Of a stretch of DNA of 64,000 bases, positions 12,593 through 23,335 are shown one piece after another. The stretch is from Formicarius rufipectus (taxonomy: Eukaryota; Chordata; Aves; Passeriformes; Formicariidae). A program made the translations under genes and the position numbers. The DNA is taken from the NCBI GenBank assembly GCA_013399695.1, contig VXAU01001281.1, positions 74,811 through 138,810 on the forward strand, given 5' to 3'. The notes under the pieces are model-generated. The model made no database searches. It saw nothing but the letters and a program-made list of their open reading frames with translations, and had not been told where the DNA came from. The first letter of the stretch is position 1. Each line of letters starts with the position of its first letter.

Positions 12593-14091
12593 ATATTTTG
12601 TATATATCAGCTTATCAGACAGTTCCTCTGGTACTCTAAATTTAATGTCAGTGAGAGAGGTAAGTCCTTTCCCTTCTGTGTCATGATTTGAGCTACAAAT
12701 CAAAAGACTGTGGGTGCTGGCTACGTGGGTATGCTGTCCAACAGTGTGCCAAGTTTCTATGAGCTGGTTCAAAACCAGAGCTGATTACTTCCTTCTCTCC
12801 CGCCACCATCATATCAACAAAGCACCTCACAAGAAGGCGGGACTAAGCTGATGAAGAGACAAGTGGTGTGACAGATATAAATAGTGTTTTCTCTTGGCAG
12901 TACCAATTGAAAAGAAAGCAGGAATTCATGTGTCCAGTAAAACCAAGACAACAGTATACCACAATGTAAAAAGCAGGAATGTCTTCATGTAAACTTGTCA
13001 TCTGGATTCTTATTTGACTATAAACTTCATTTAGGAATAAGAAAATACATGAAGGCTTTTTATTGCCTTCTGTTTGTAAACAGAGAAAATATATTCAAAT
13101 TTTTAATTTTGGTATTAAAAATTTTTACACACAAAAAAGGTGGTACATACAATTCTTGCAGTTTTCAAAGCTCATATATATAAAGTTCATAGTTCATATA
13201 TATTAAGTTCATATTTCCTAGTTTTTCTAGATTAATTTAGCAAATCTCAGAATCTTTTATAACAGACAGGTCTTAGGAAAATGTTTATACCAATTTAAGT
13301 AATTCCATTCTGGCAGGGTTGTGGCAGTTAGAAATTAAAAAAAATTAATGTAACCTATCAAATTTGTTAGCTGTAACATTCCTGTAAATAATCTTCATTC
13401 AAGATGTAAGTATTGTCCAGGAGTTTCTTATAATTGAAATTGCCTTCTGATGCTGATGCATGCTATAAAATACAACTACTATCTTCACATACTATCCATA
13501 ATGTATAATACACATAATATTTAATCCTGGATTATGCAGAGGAACCCAAATGAGAAGAAAACAGTGTCAGTCTGTTTTCTAGTATATATCCTTCCGTAAT
13601 CAGAACAGTAAAACCAGTTTTCAAATTGTGACATGCTTTAGTAGACCAAGGCATCAGTTTCCTGTGGTGATGTTGCCATCACCTCAATGATACATTACTT
13701 TCAGAAAATGGGCTTGTTCATTTTTTAATTCAAAATAAATTGTTTGTGAAAATGTAGTTTGGATTTGAAGAATAAGATTCAAATATGTTGGTGAACAAAG
13801 AAAAAACAATTTTGATATCAAAGCATGTGCATGGGACAGGTCTGCTTCCTTCCAACCTGTAGAATGTATTCTGGGTGAAGACTTGTGGTGGTGAGATGCA
13901 TGATGTGCAGTATTAGAAGTTTTATTGTACAGCTTCAATTTAATTAGTCTTTGGATTAACATGTACAGTACAAAAATAATCCTTTCCCCTTGCTTTCATC
14001 CACCTGGCAAGTTGAAAGGGTTATTCCAGCCTGCACAGCCATGAGCTGTTACAGCATAAGGAAGCAGAATAGAGCTGTCAAGATCTCTAGT
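12593..14091. other. Unique AT-rich DNA, no gene seen
   Basis: Begins with the right TSD copy. Apart from two short TATATA-rich bits near 13170-13205, nothing recognisable is present. Confidence 0.55.
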
Positions 14092-14762
14092 ACATCTTTT
14101 GGTTGACAGCAGGCTGAGCACAAGCTGGTAAAGTGCTTGGGTGGCCAAAAAGGCCAGGAACATTCTGGCCTGTATCAGAACAAGTGTGGCCAGCAAGACC
14201 AGAGCAGGGATCATCCCTCTGTACTTGGCACTGGTGAAGCTGCACCTGGAGTCCTGTGTTCAATCCTGGGCGCTCACTGCAAGGAAGACATTGAGTCACT
14301 GGAGTATGTCCAGAGAAGGTCAAGGGAGCTGATGAAGGGTCTGGAGCACAAGTCTTATGATGAACAGCTGAGGGAGTTGGGGTTGTTTAGCCTGGAGAAA
14401 GGGAAACTCAGGTGAGACCTTAGTGCTCTCTACAACTACCTGGAAGGAGGTTGTAACAAAGTGGAAGTCAGTCTCTTCTGCCAAGTAAAAAGCAATAGGA
14501 TGGGAGGAAATAGCCTCAAGTTGTGCCAGGGGAGTTTTAGATTGGATATTAGGGAAAATTTCTTCGTAGAAAGGATTGTCAAACACTGGAACAGGCTGAC
14601 CAGGGAAGCAGTTGAGTCACTGTCCCCAGATGTTTTTATGAGACATGAAGATGTGGTGCTTTGAGATAAGGCTTAGTGGTAGATTTGAAAGCACCAGATT
14701 AATGGTTAGATTTGGTGATCTTCAAAGTTTTCCAGCCTAAACAAATCTGACCTTATTATAGG
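14092..14762 (+). mobile_element. CR1 LINE fragment, C-terminal ORF2 plus 3' UTR
   Basis: Seen: about 670 bp in + orientation. The first part translates, with frame breaks, to a segment close to the known C-terminus of CR1 ORF2, including 'LEYVQRRSRELMKG' and 'RELGLFSLEKGKLR' (about 14300-14412). This is followed by a stop and the CR1 3' region with the 'ggaggaaatagcctcaagttg' type segment near 14500 and a worn 'cttcaaagttttccagcc' near 14720-14740. The ATTCTRTG tail is no longer clear. Inference: a 5'-truncated, inactive copy. Frameshifts and stops rule out a working protein. Confidence 0.9.
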
Positions 14763-17700
14763 ATGCTTTCCCACTGTTTTAAAAGAGTAATAGAAATGTT
14801 GCATACAAAATTTTCCTTTCTCTCTGGGATGGTTCATCTTTAAAATGCATTGGATTTATATATTCAAATTATATATGATGAAGGGCAAAAGGCAGTTAAT
14901 AGGAGTCTTGGAAGAAATAGATCAAAAAGCCTTTATCAGCTGCTTTCTATTCTCACAATGGCTCTGACAGTGATTGAAAACATTTCTCTGGTTTTGGGTG
15001 CCAGCCCAGCACACTGCTAATAGTGAGCAGACAATCTACAGATTTGGATATTACAGAATTCCTCTCAAAAACCAGATCTCCTTCTCCACTATTTTTAACA
15101 CTTTACAAGTTCTTCAGCTGTAGCTGGACTTAGCTGTTCAGTGAAAGTTCTTTAACACAATCATGTTATCATTTGTCCACAGCAGTGAATTGAATCCATG
15201 CAGTTCTGATTAATTATATTAGAATTATTCTCCAACAAGATTACAGGTCTAATTGGAGAATAAACACAAGTCAAAATGGACTGCTGCTGGATGCTCCAGG
15301 AGATTGTCTTTCTGAATCTTTTACAGACTGATCTTGTGTATACAAATATGGCAAGGCAATGAGCATAAAAAGCAAAGGGAGGTTGCCATGAAGTTGTGAA
15401 GCTATCCAAGAAGTGGGGAACTTATGTTCAAAGTTCATGAAAATATAACAGATGCTGTCTATCAAATGAGAAACTCTGCTTACAATTACAAGAAATGTCT
15501 TTAACAAAAGCTGGCATTTGGCTACATTTGCTAGTTTGTGTTTTGTTACAATCCAGATGTTTGTGCGGGTTTGTAAACGTGTTTCTTGAGGTCTGTTCAG
15601 TTTTTGGGACATTCTTGGCTGAATTTTGCCTACTCAAGAGGGTTTTTTAATGTTTTCAGATGGAAACCATGAGAAATTTCAATGTGTTTCATAAGATCTG
15701 GGCAACAGCAAGCAAAATAAGATAACTTTGCGCTGTTTCCAAGGGTCATTTAAACCACTGCTAGCCTTAGTTTCCTGTAATCTCTGTGTACAGTACCAAA
15801 GAACTAGTCTAGACGTATTTACTTCAAAAGACATGATCAGATCTATGTCTCCTGTAGAAGGGCACTTCAGCTGGCTCAGGCCCAGTATTGTGATGCTGTG
15901 GTTATATGAATTCAGGATTGGAGCTGAATCACATCTGGTCACCTTAAAATACAGGACAATAAGATCTGTCCACAGCACATCATTTATTTCTGATGATCAT
16001 TCTGCTTAATTAATAAATAAAAATATTTTTTATGTAGCAATGGATAACACAGTTTTGCCTGAACCATTCCAACTGTTTGACTTCTTAACTAAAACCAGTC
16101 CCAGCAGTCTGTTTCATTGGTATAAACTTATTATAACTAGATTCTTCAGGGTGATTCAGAGTACGTGTTGGTATGGTTTGCTAAAAGGGAGGCTTAATCA
16201 CAGATGTGAGCTGTCACTGCTGCTATAATACAAGGGCATATTATTAGTACACCTAACTGATTATAATTTCTTCTTCTTTGGCCCCATGAGAAGGAAAAGA
16301 AAATAAATTATATTTGTATTTTGACTTTTATCAGATCTGGACCCCAAAATAACAGCATGCATAAACTAAAAGCTACTGAGCTGTTTTAACCCTGCTTTTT
16401 ATTTTTTGACCTTTTCCCATACCTGAGGTTCAAGATACAATAGACTAATGTGAAAAGTACTGGGAAGCGGCCTCAGTAGGCAGCATGATATCAAAGAGGT
16501 GGTCAACTCTCTAGAGAGAGGTAGGAGAGAGGGATAGGGAAAGAGGACAGTACAGAACCTTCTCAAAAAGTCAAATAACCAAAATGCAGACCCTTAGCTG
16601 ACACCAGAATTCCTACTGATTCCAAGATCACAAAATGTCAAGACACAGCTGGGCAGTGGGAGCTCCTTCCCTAACTCTGCAGACTTGACAGCAGGGCAGT
16701 CACATGCCTTGGAGTTAAAGGCTGATGCTCAAAGAGGTTCAGCATTTTCATGGAGAGTTTGGCTGGGAGTTTACAGTAATGGCAGCAAGTGAGTAAACTG
16801 ATATAAGTAAGAACCTTGAAATGAACAAAAACAGAGGAGGGAATTTTGAATAAAGCAGATTCATGGAGGAATTCTGTTTACTTTTTTCTTGATGGATATT
16901 TTTTACTAAGTCTTTCTGGGGATCAGAAACAAACTATTTAAAACATCATACACCGTGTATGTGCATGAAACCACAAATCATTATATCAAATCAACTTTAA
17001 CCAAGTTAATAAAAGGCCAGCTCAGGATTTTTCTCACAGATAATGACTTGAAAGTCAGCAGATGTACCTAGAGCATGGCAAAAACTTTGAGTGATTCCCT
17101 TTATACCCGCCTGACTTAAATTAGCCTTCTGCTCTGTGATGAAAATACATGTTTTAATTAAAGCATCCTGCTTGTGTAACCGTCTTCTTCTTAGTAACAG
17201 TGTAGCACAGTAACCTAGTGACTAAAGAATCCTCTGTTCAGAGTTTTATTTTATATCCTCCTCCATCACCACCTTCTACATCTTACTCATGAGGAAAGTT
17301 TTGGCAATTTCATTTTGAAAGCAAAAATTTTTAGTTGCATTGCAAATTACTTTTGTGCAATATTCAAATCAACTTTCATCACAACATTTGCATGCACATC
17401 CTATCCATGCGCATGACACTGAAAATTCTGGTTTACTTCTATTCTATAATCTGAAATAAGAAATGCCATTTCCTTTGACATAATTTGGCAATTGCTACAA
17501 AAGGTGGAATTTTCAATTCTATATATCTAAACTGGGACTATTCACAGAATAAAATCATATTTTGTGTTTTTGGTTCTCGCGATTTTTACTGAGTCAGAAA
17601 GATTTTTAGCTACATTGAAAACCAACCTAGGTAAAGCTAGATCCTTGATTCTGCTCCCTGTGTTTTTATAAGTGTTTGATATCTTCCCTAGTAAGTAATT

Positions 17701-20700
17701 CCACTTATTTGTAGTCTTGGAAGTCCAGGGAGATCTGAAATGTATTATCCAGATTTGCTTTGCTTCTGTCTCCTGCCTTTCTTCTCCTACATTATTCGGC
17801 ACTGCAACAGCTGGACAGTGAACTGAGGTTTGTCTAAATATCTGGGCTAATTTCCAAGTAGGCTCTTTGAACAGATGTTTCCACTGAATTTTAGGCTGGT
17901 TTTCTTGTGTCTAGAACCTGCCATATGCTCATGAAACAAATAAACAAAAAAAAAGGCTTTTCTTTTTTTTTTTTTTTCTGGGGCAAGTGACTTTTACACT
18001 GAGGTTCAGCTAAAGCTATAAGTTCAAAGTTTATACCACTCTTTAGTTAGCCAAATATGCATCTCTCTATATATATATATGTAAATATATATATAATTAT
18101 TCAAGAACAAGAAGTAAATTCCCAATATTACATATTTTCCCATGTCACTTAATAATCATGGGGTTTGGGGTTTTGTTTTTTGTTTGTTTGTTTGCTTTTT
18201 AATGCTGGAGAAACAATCTCTTTCCTTGTAATGAGAAGTTTCAGCATCATTTTCTAGTCCTCAGATCACAGGCTGCCTAAGTAGAGTCAAGATTGTGTTC
18301 TTTTCAGTGAATTTGCTCAGATGTTAGAATATTAAGAATCAAATGTGAATGTTGAAATTTAGTGACAGTGTCTGCAGCTGAAGATTCACAAAACCTGTTC
18401 CAGCTTAACACAAATTGCATTGTCTACCATTTATGTATGTAGTTTTTAAGTAGCTGATGTGTGACATTACTTGAATTCCAGTGATGAGGAAGACATTTTC
18501 CTTGGCTTGGCCAAACATAACAGTTACAGAAATCTTATCTGAAGTGCAAAGTCTGATTTCCTTCTAAAGAACAGAAATAAGAAATCTCAGTTCTAGGAAT
18601 CTAACGTTTAGGTTACGCTGCCTGAGGGTAGATTTACTTGTTTGGGTGCAGAAGATACGTGTCCACTGTGACTGAGCTCTGAGCCAGACTGCCACAGGAG
18701 AACAGTGTTAAGCCTGAGCTGATAAGCCTGACTAATGGCACATATATCCTAGTTCATACTGAACACTATGTTAATGGTATTCTGCAGTTCTAGACCACTG
18801 CACAAAAGCTCTGTGTGTGCAGCTGCTGACACTCAGCCATGAAGCCTCTGTTCTTTTCCTCTTCATGCCATGCTTGTACTATTATGTATGACCTGAGAAT
18901 GTTGTTTTAGCTTTGCAGAAATAAAAATTTCAAAGATTTATGGAAGAATTAGTTATTTTATATTGCCTTAGCTATAAAAACCAAAACAAACAAACAAAAA
19001 AAGCAAAAACAAAACAAAAACAAACAAACAAATCACCAAACCAACCAAGCAAAAAACTTTCCTATTTTGGTTTTTTTTTCCCCAGGTACCAGGAAACGTA
19101 GTTACTTCGTCTAATAACCTGCTGGAAAAGAATGCAGTGATCTACATACAAGTTTGTAAGACATAGTATCAAAGGAGTACAGCAACATCACAGAGTGAAA
19201 GCAACTTGAGCTGTTTTTTCTTCATAGTAGTAGACTCATAAGAGAATTAAGTACTGAATTTACTGAAAAGAAATACAATTGTGCAGGATTTCTGATACCC
19301 ACAATTTAGAACATTACTTGTTTATATATGACAGACCAAATCTTTTAAAGGTGGGAAAAAACCTCTTGTAATTGATTTGAAAAGGAGCACATTCTTGTCC
19401 TGATCTCTCTCAATGGCACTATTTAGCAGGAAACTGCTAGGAACTGTTTATCTCAGGCAATGTATGTTTTGCCTAGACACAAAAAAAAAAAATCCCCATT
19501 TGCTTTATTTTAAAATTGTACAGTCTCTTTCCTTTGCCAAAACTCATTCCAATATTTTCCAGTTTGGATGACATTTAATTCTTTCCATGTCATTATTCAT
19601 ATGCACAACAAAAACTGAAGCATCAGTATAGGAGTCTGAATAAATGAATCTTTTTGGTGAAAATTTAGTTAGAGTGCAAAGGAGTATGAAATGGTCAGCA
19701 CTAATATTTTCATAGACTGAATTATTAATTAGAATGAAGGGGTGTGGTGTAAGAACAAAAACTTAATAAAAAAGTATTTTGAAAGCATGTTAAAATAATT
19801 TTCAGGGCAGTCAACTTTTTCTTTATTATAATTCACTAACTGTGCTCTACTCTGCAGCTTATACCAGCACTAGAGTATTACTGAGATTACTCCATATTCA
19901 GGAATGCTCCAACTAATTGGTACTTCTCAAAATCAAATTTGTCTTCCATTAAAAGAAAATTTTAAAAAATCTTGTCATTCTTTTCAATGTTATTACTTAG
20001 AGAGCAAAACTATTACGCTTTTCTTGGGCTTTCTGTGTAGTATGGACATTGCACACTCTGACATTCTGTTTTTGAAGGAATCATTGCTTTACAAACACAG
20101 ACTAGCAGGATCCATTATGTTTGCCTGAGTAGTATTGACTACTCAGGACCATAGATTTTCATTCTTAGAAAAGCCATCCTTATAAAAATGAATGAAAACA
20201 CTGGTGTTCCCACTCTTTCAATACTTATCTAAAAAGAGTGACAGTAAGGATCTTCATCCTCATTAAGATGTCTTTTGTCTTTACACATTTACATATTCCA
20301 AATTTAGATCCTATTATATGCTAATGAGCATTGCTGCACGGTGATGTGTGAAATTCAGAACTTGTTGAATTTAACAGGAATGGTCTGGGTTTTCAGCATA
20401 TATTACATGTCTCTGAGCCAACAGAATTAATTTTATAGTATGAGAAACTCTACTTTTAGACAATGAATGTGGCAACGAAAAATTACTAGATTTATAGCTG
20501 GTAGCCCTAAAATAATTACTGTAATAACAGGTATTTATAACTCTCTTCTAGTGCTGAAACAGTGCAACTTATGTTATTTTCCACATTTTTAGACCAGGAA
20601 AAAGTGGGAGGGTAGTATTATTATGTCTTTGTAGTGTAATCTAGTCTTTGCTCACAAAAATTGTCCCAGTGAACAGAATGGTCAGTATAATAACTAAATT

Positions 20701-20789
20701 AAATAGCATATCTGTGTGTTTAAAGGCTATCAATTAGGAGTTTTCTTGAAGATTGACTCCTTCCTGACTCCAAATGTAAAAGAGTCTGT
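14763..20789. other. Unique AT-rich DNA, no gene seen
   Basis: Holds an A9/T15 pair around 17946-17977, an (AT)n run at 18070-18093, a T/G-rich block at 18161-18206 and an A/C-rich block at 18978-19057. Overlapping minus-strand frames at 15161-15978 have no recognisable domain and read as random. No exon-like unit can be supported. Confidence 0.55.
18978..19057 (+). repeat. A/C-rich low-complexity block
   Basis: About 80 bp of AAAC, AAAAC and CAAAC units, of the same type as the block at 3004-3071. Confidence 0.85.
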
Positions 20790-20801
20790 TATAGTGATCA
20801 T
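20790..20801. repeat. Left TSD of RTE-like copy A
   Basis: The 12-bp direct repeat tatagtgatcat is found here and again at 21348-21359, bracketing the element. The exact inner edge is uncertain by a few bases because the element's own tail is a CAT repeat. Confidence 0.75.
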
Positions 20802-21347
20802 CATCATGGTTAGACTTCACGAATGAAGATTTGGGAGGGTTTTACCCATGCTTGCTGCAAGTGTGCTGATGGCTGATAAGGCCAATGCGACATAGGCAAG
20901 TCCGGTTGCAAAAGGCACAGCAAAAAGTCTCCGTAGGTGGTACTGTCAAGGCACGGTTCTTTCTGTGGTGTCTTTTCTCCTCCAGGCTGATTCTGCGTGC
21001 TGTTTCAAAGGAGACAGCAGCGTTATAGATTGTGTGTCACCACATCTCCCGATTGGAGGCCAGAGTGGACCAGTGATGATGGTCACTATGGCCAAGGCTG
21101 AGGTGTTGTTTCAGGGAGTCCTCTTTGGGGCTCCTCTCTTGCGGCAGCCGGTGGCGAGTTCACCATAGAGCACAATCTTAGGGAGGCAGTGATCCTCCAT
21201 CCTGGAGACGTGCCCTGCCCAGCGCAGCTGCGTCCTCAGCAGCATGGCCTCGATACTGGTGACCTCTGCCTGTTCCAGAACGGACACATTAGTCACGTAA
21301 TCAGAGCAGTGAATGTTTAGGATTCTACGGAGGCAGTGCTGGTGATA
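20802..21347 (-). mobile_element. RTE-like LINE, 5'-truncated (copy A)
   Basis: Seen: 546 bp in minus orientation. Its 3' end is at low coordinates, with a CATCATCATGG tail (ATG repeats on the element strand), and a 12-bp TSD surrounds it. It is closely similar over its whole length to 31906-32536. The minus-strand translation contains 'LRWAGHVSRMEDHCLPK' and 'GCRKRG', the C-terminal part of a LINE reverse-transcriptase polyprotein. Copy A lacks about 10 bp relative to copy B near 21119-21121, which breaks the frame after 'APKR'. Known: ATG-type 3' microsatellites, very short 3' UTRs and this C-terminal motif set are typical of the RTE clade. Inference: target-primed insertion, truncated on arrival, now dead. 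Confidence 0.8.
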
Positions 21348-21359
21348 TATAGTGATCAT
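21348..21359. repeat. Right TSD of RTE-like copy A
   Basis: Second copy of tatagtgatcat, identical to the one at 20790-20801. Confidence 0.75.
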
Positions 21360-21699
21360 AAAGTGAAAATAAAAAAATTTCATCTAACTTTTAAACAATG
21401 GCTAGCTGTATCAGGTTTTTCCCTCTGAAAGGTAAAGTAAGAACTGGTAGCTAGAACTAATGTGAAGAATCATGCAAACAAATTTAAAAAAAAAAAAAAA
21501 TAAAAAATCCATGGGGAGATTTCTAGCCTGGAGGTCTTGGAAGATTTTGTCTGAAACAGCACATCAGAGCTACTGAGAAACATTCCCTAATACAGCAAAA
21601 AAGTTTAGTCAGCTTTTGAATAAAACTTATGAAATCTTTGCAAAGAGAACTGTATTTCCTAGTATGTTTAGATCTACAAATAAATCTGTAGAAACATCT
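21360..21699. other. Spacer between RTE-like and CR1 elements
   Basis: Contains an A15 run (21486-21500). The 21515-21699 part might be a strongly diverged continuation of the adjacent CR1, but I cannot align it with confidence. Confidence 0.4.
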
Positions 21700-22053
21700 A
21701 GCATTGCCCTGTCCCAGGTACGGAATCTGACAGTTGCTCTTGTTAGATTTCACAGAATTGTTGATTGTCCATCCTTCTAATTTGCTGAAGTCTCTCTGCA
21801 GGGCCTCTTTGCCTTCAGGGGAGTCAACAGCTCTTGCCAATTTAGTGTCACTAGCAAACTTAGTATTCCTTCAAGACCTGCATCCAAGTAATTTATGAAG
21901 ATGTAGAAGGGAAGCGGCCCTAGAATGAAGTCCACTAGGGACAGGTCACCAGTCTGATGTCACCCCATTCACTATTACAATCTGTACTCGACCTGTGAGC
22001 TATTTGGTTACCCACCACATGATGTGTTTATCCATCTATGTACTGGACATTTT
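21700..22053 (-). pseudogene. CR1 ORF2 remnant after the LTR (catalytic box region)
   Basis: The minus-strand translation contains segments matching the CR1 stretch around and after the FADD box: near 21840-21870 it reads F-A-S-D-T-K-L, followed by 'RAVDSPEGKEALQRDFSKLEGW' type sequence to about 21770. The box is FASD instead of FADD, so one metal-binding Asp is replaced by Ser. The segment before the box, normally 'PQGSILGP', is shortened. The piece is decayed, and its match weakens below 21710. Confidence 0.75.
22048..22053. repeat. Left TSD of solo LTR in CR1
   Basis: The 6-bp direct repeat catttt, duplicated at 22518-22523. One copy belongs to the original CR1 sequence. Confidence 0.75.
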
Positions 22054-22517
22054 TGACAGGGTTTGACCGTGGGGACTGGCTCCTACCCTCTGGCCCTGGG
22101 CCGGTGCTGGAAAACCCCTGTGCTGGAGATGGTGCAGATCACACATGGGTCCTTTCAGGCTGGGGTGGTGAAGAGAGAAGCCCTTTATTCAAAGTAACAA
22201 GGAGTTGTTACCCCTCAGGGAGTGGGGGAACCCGTTTAGCCAATGGGGGAAGGGAAGGGTCACAGGCAGGCAGTCCCCCAGGGAGAAGATGATAAGACAG
22301 GGATACATTTATGGGGTTAATTCAGGGGTGGGGATGGCTGGGCAGTACAGCTCAGGTAACAGTTTCATTTGGTGGGGGTTACGTATTAAAGGAGAACCTG
22401 TACAAATAACTCAATTTCTAAAAGATCTCTAATTTAGCAAACTCCTGGCACCTGTTGTCCTGGTCTTCTTGCTTCATCTGTTTCTTCCAATCTTCGTAGC
22501 TTGAGTGTCCTCCCACA
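22054..22517 (-). mobile_element. Complete 464-bp solo LTR inserted in CR1
   Basis: Seen: read on the minus strand the element starts TGTGGGAGGACAC and ends AAACCCTGTCA, giving TG...CA ends flanked by 6-bp catttt repeats. A poly(A) signal AATAAA lies on the minus strand at 22184-22189, and a weak TATA-like CATAAAT at about 22308-22314 lies upstream of it. The G+C content is clearly higher than in the flanks. Known: TG/CA ends and a 6-bp duplication are retroviral integration marks; 6 bp suggests an ERVK-like integrase. Inference: a solo LTR younger than the CR1 that it splits. No internal retroviral sequence remains. Confidence 0.85.
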
Positions 22518-22848
22518 CATTTTGTCCAGAAAGATGCTGTGAGAGACGGTATCAAAAGCTTTGCTGAAATCCAAAAAAAGATTACAACATGTGGCTCCCT
22601 TTATTCAGCTAGGTGAGTTACCTTTTCATATAAGGAAACTAAGTTGTCGAGCACAACTTTCCCCTCATGAGCCTGTGCTGGCTGTGACCATTGACTGTAC
22701 TATCCACCAGGAATTTTTCAAAAACTCCCAGAATAGTCTTCTCTATAATTTTACCACTCACTGAAGTAAGGCTGAGAGACCTGTAGTTTCCAATCATCCT
22801 TCTTGCCCATCTTGAAAATTGGAACAACTTTAGCCAGCTTCCAGTCAA
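22518..22848 (-). pseudogene. CR1 ORF2 reverse-transcriptase remnant (N-terminal RT motifs)
   Basis: The minus-strand translation reads 'GNYRSLSLTSVSGKIIEK' at about 22720-22790, the conserved CR1 RT fingers motif. Farther on, at about 22546-22581, it reads 'LDFSKAFDTVSHSI', which includes the first catalytic Asp of the RT palm. Known: in working CR1 ORF2 this aspartate pairs with the later F/YADD box to bind metal ions and extend the cDNA from nicked target DNA. Here the frame shifts several times between the two motifs, so no full domain can be made. The remnant continues past the LTR at 21700-22053. Confidence 0.8.
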
Positions 22849-23335
22849 CTGAAACCTCTACAGATTCCCAAGACAATTAAAAAGTCATTGACAGAGGTTG
22901 TGCAATGACTTCATCCAGCTCTTTTAGTACTCTTGGATGAATCCTTCAGGCTCCATAGATTTAAAAGGATCCAGATGGAGCAGCAAATCCTGCACAAGCT
23001 CAGGGTTGACTGAACTTGCAACCATGATCCTCCAGCTCAGGGCACTGGGACCCCTTAACTCATGCTCAGTGTTGAAGGGAGGCAAAGAAACTGTCATGTC
23101 CCTGCGTGAGAGGTGGCCATTCTCATCCTAGGATGGGCCAATGCTGTTTCTGCACTGCTTTTTGCTATTAACTTATTTTAACAATCTCTTTTTATTGTCC
23201 CCCAGAATACTGGACAGTTTCAACTCCAGTTGAGCTCTGGCCACACAAATTTTCTCCCTACAGTGCTGAGCAACGCCTCTGTATTTTTCCCATGTCACCC
23301 TACATTACTTTCCTCACTGAGCTAATTCTCTAAGA

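Larger units (their letters stand above)
21700..23335 (-). mobile_element. CR1 LINE, reverse-transcriptase region, split by an LTR
   Basis: Seen: minus-strand CR1 sequence in two blocks, about 23335-22518 and 22053-21700, separated by the solo LTR at 22054-22517. Removing the LTR and one TSD copy rejoins the two CR1 halves at the GGACAAAATGTCC region, as in a normal CR1. In element order it covers the part upstream of the RT domain (23335-22900), RT palm/finger motifs (22848-22524) and the segment after the catalytic box (21870-21700). Both ends are lost. Many stops and shifts show that it is an old, dead copy. Confidence 0.85.
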
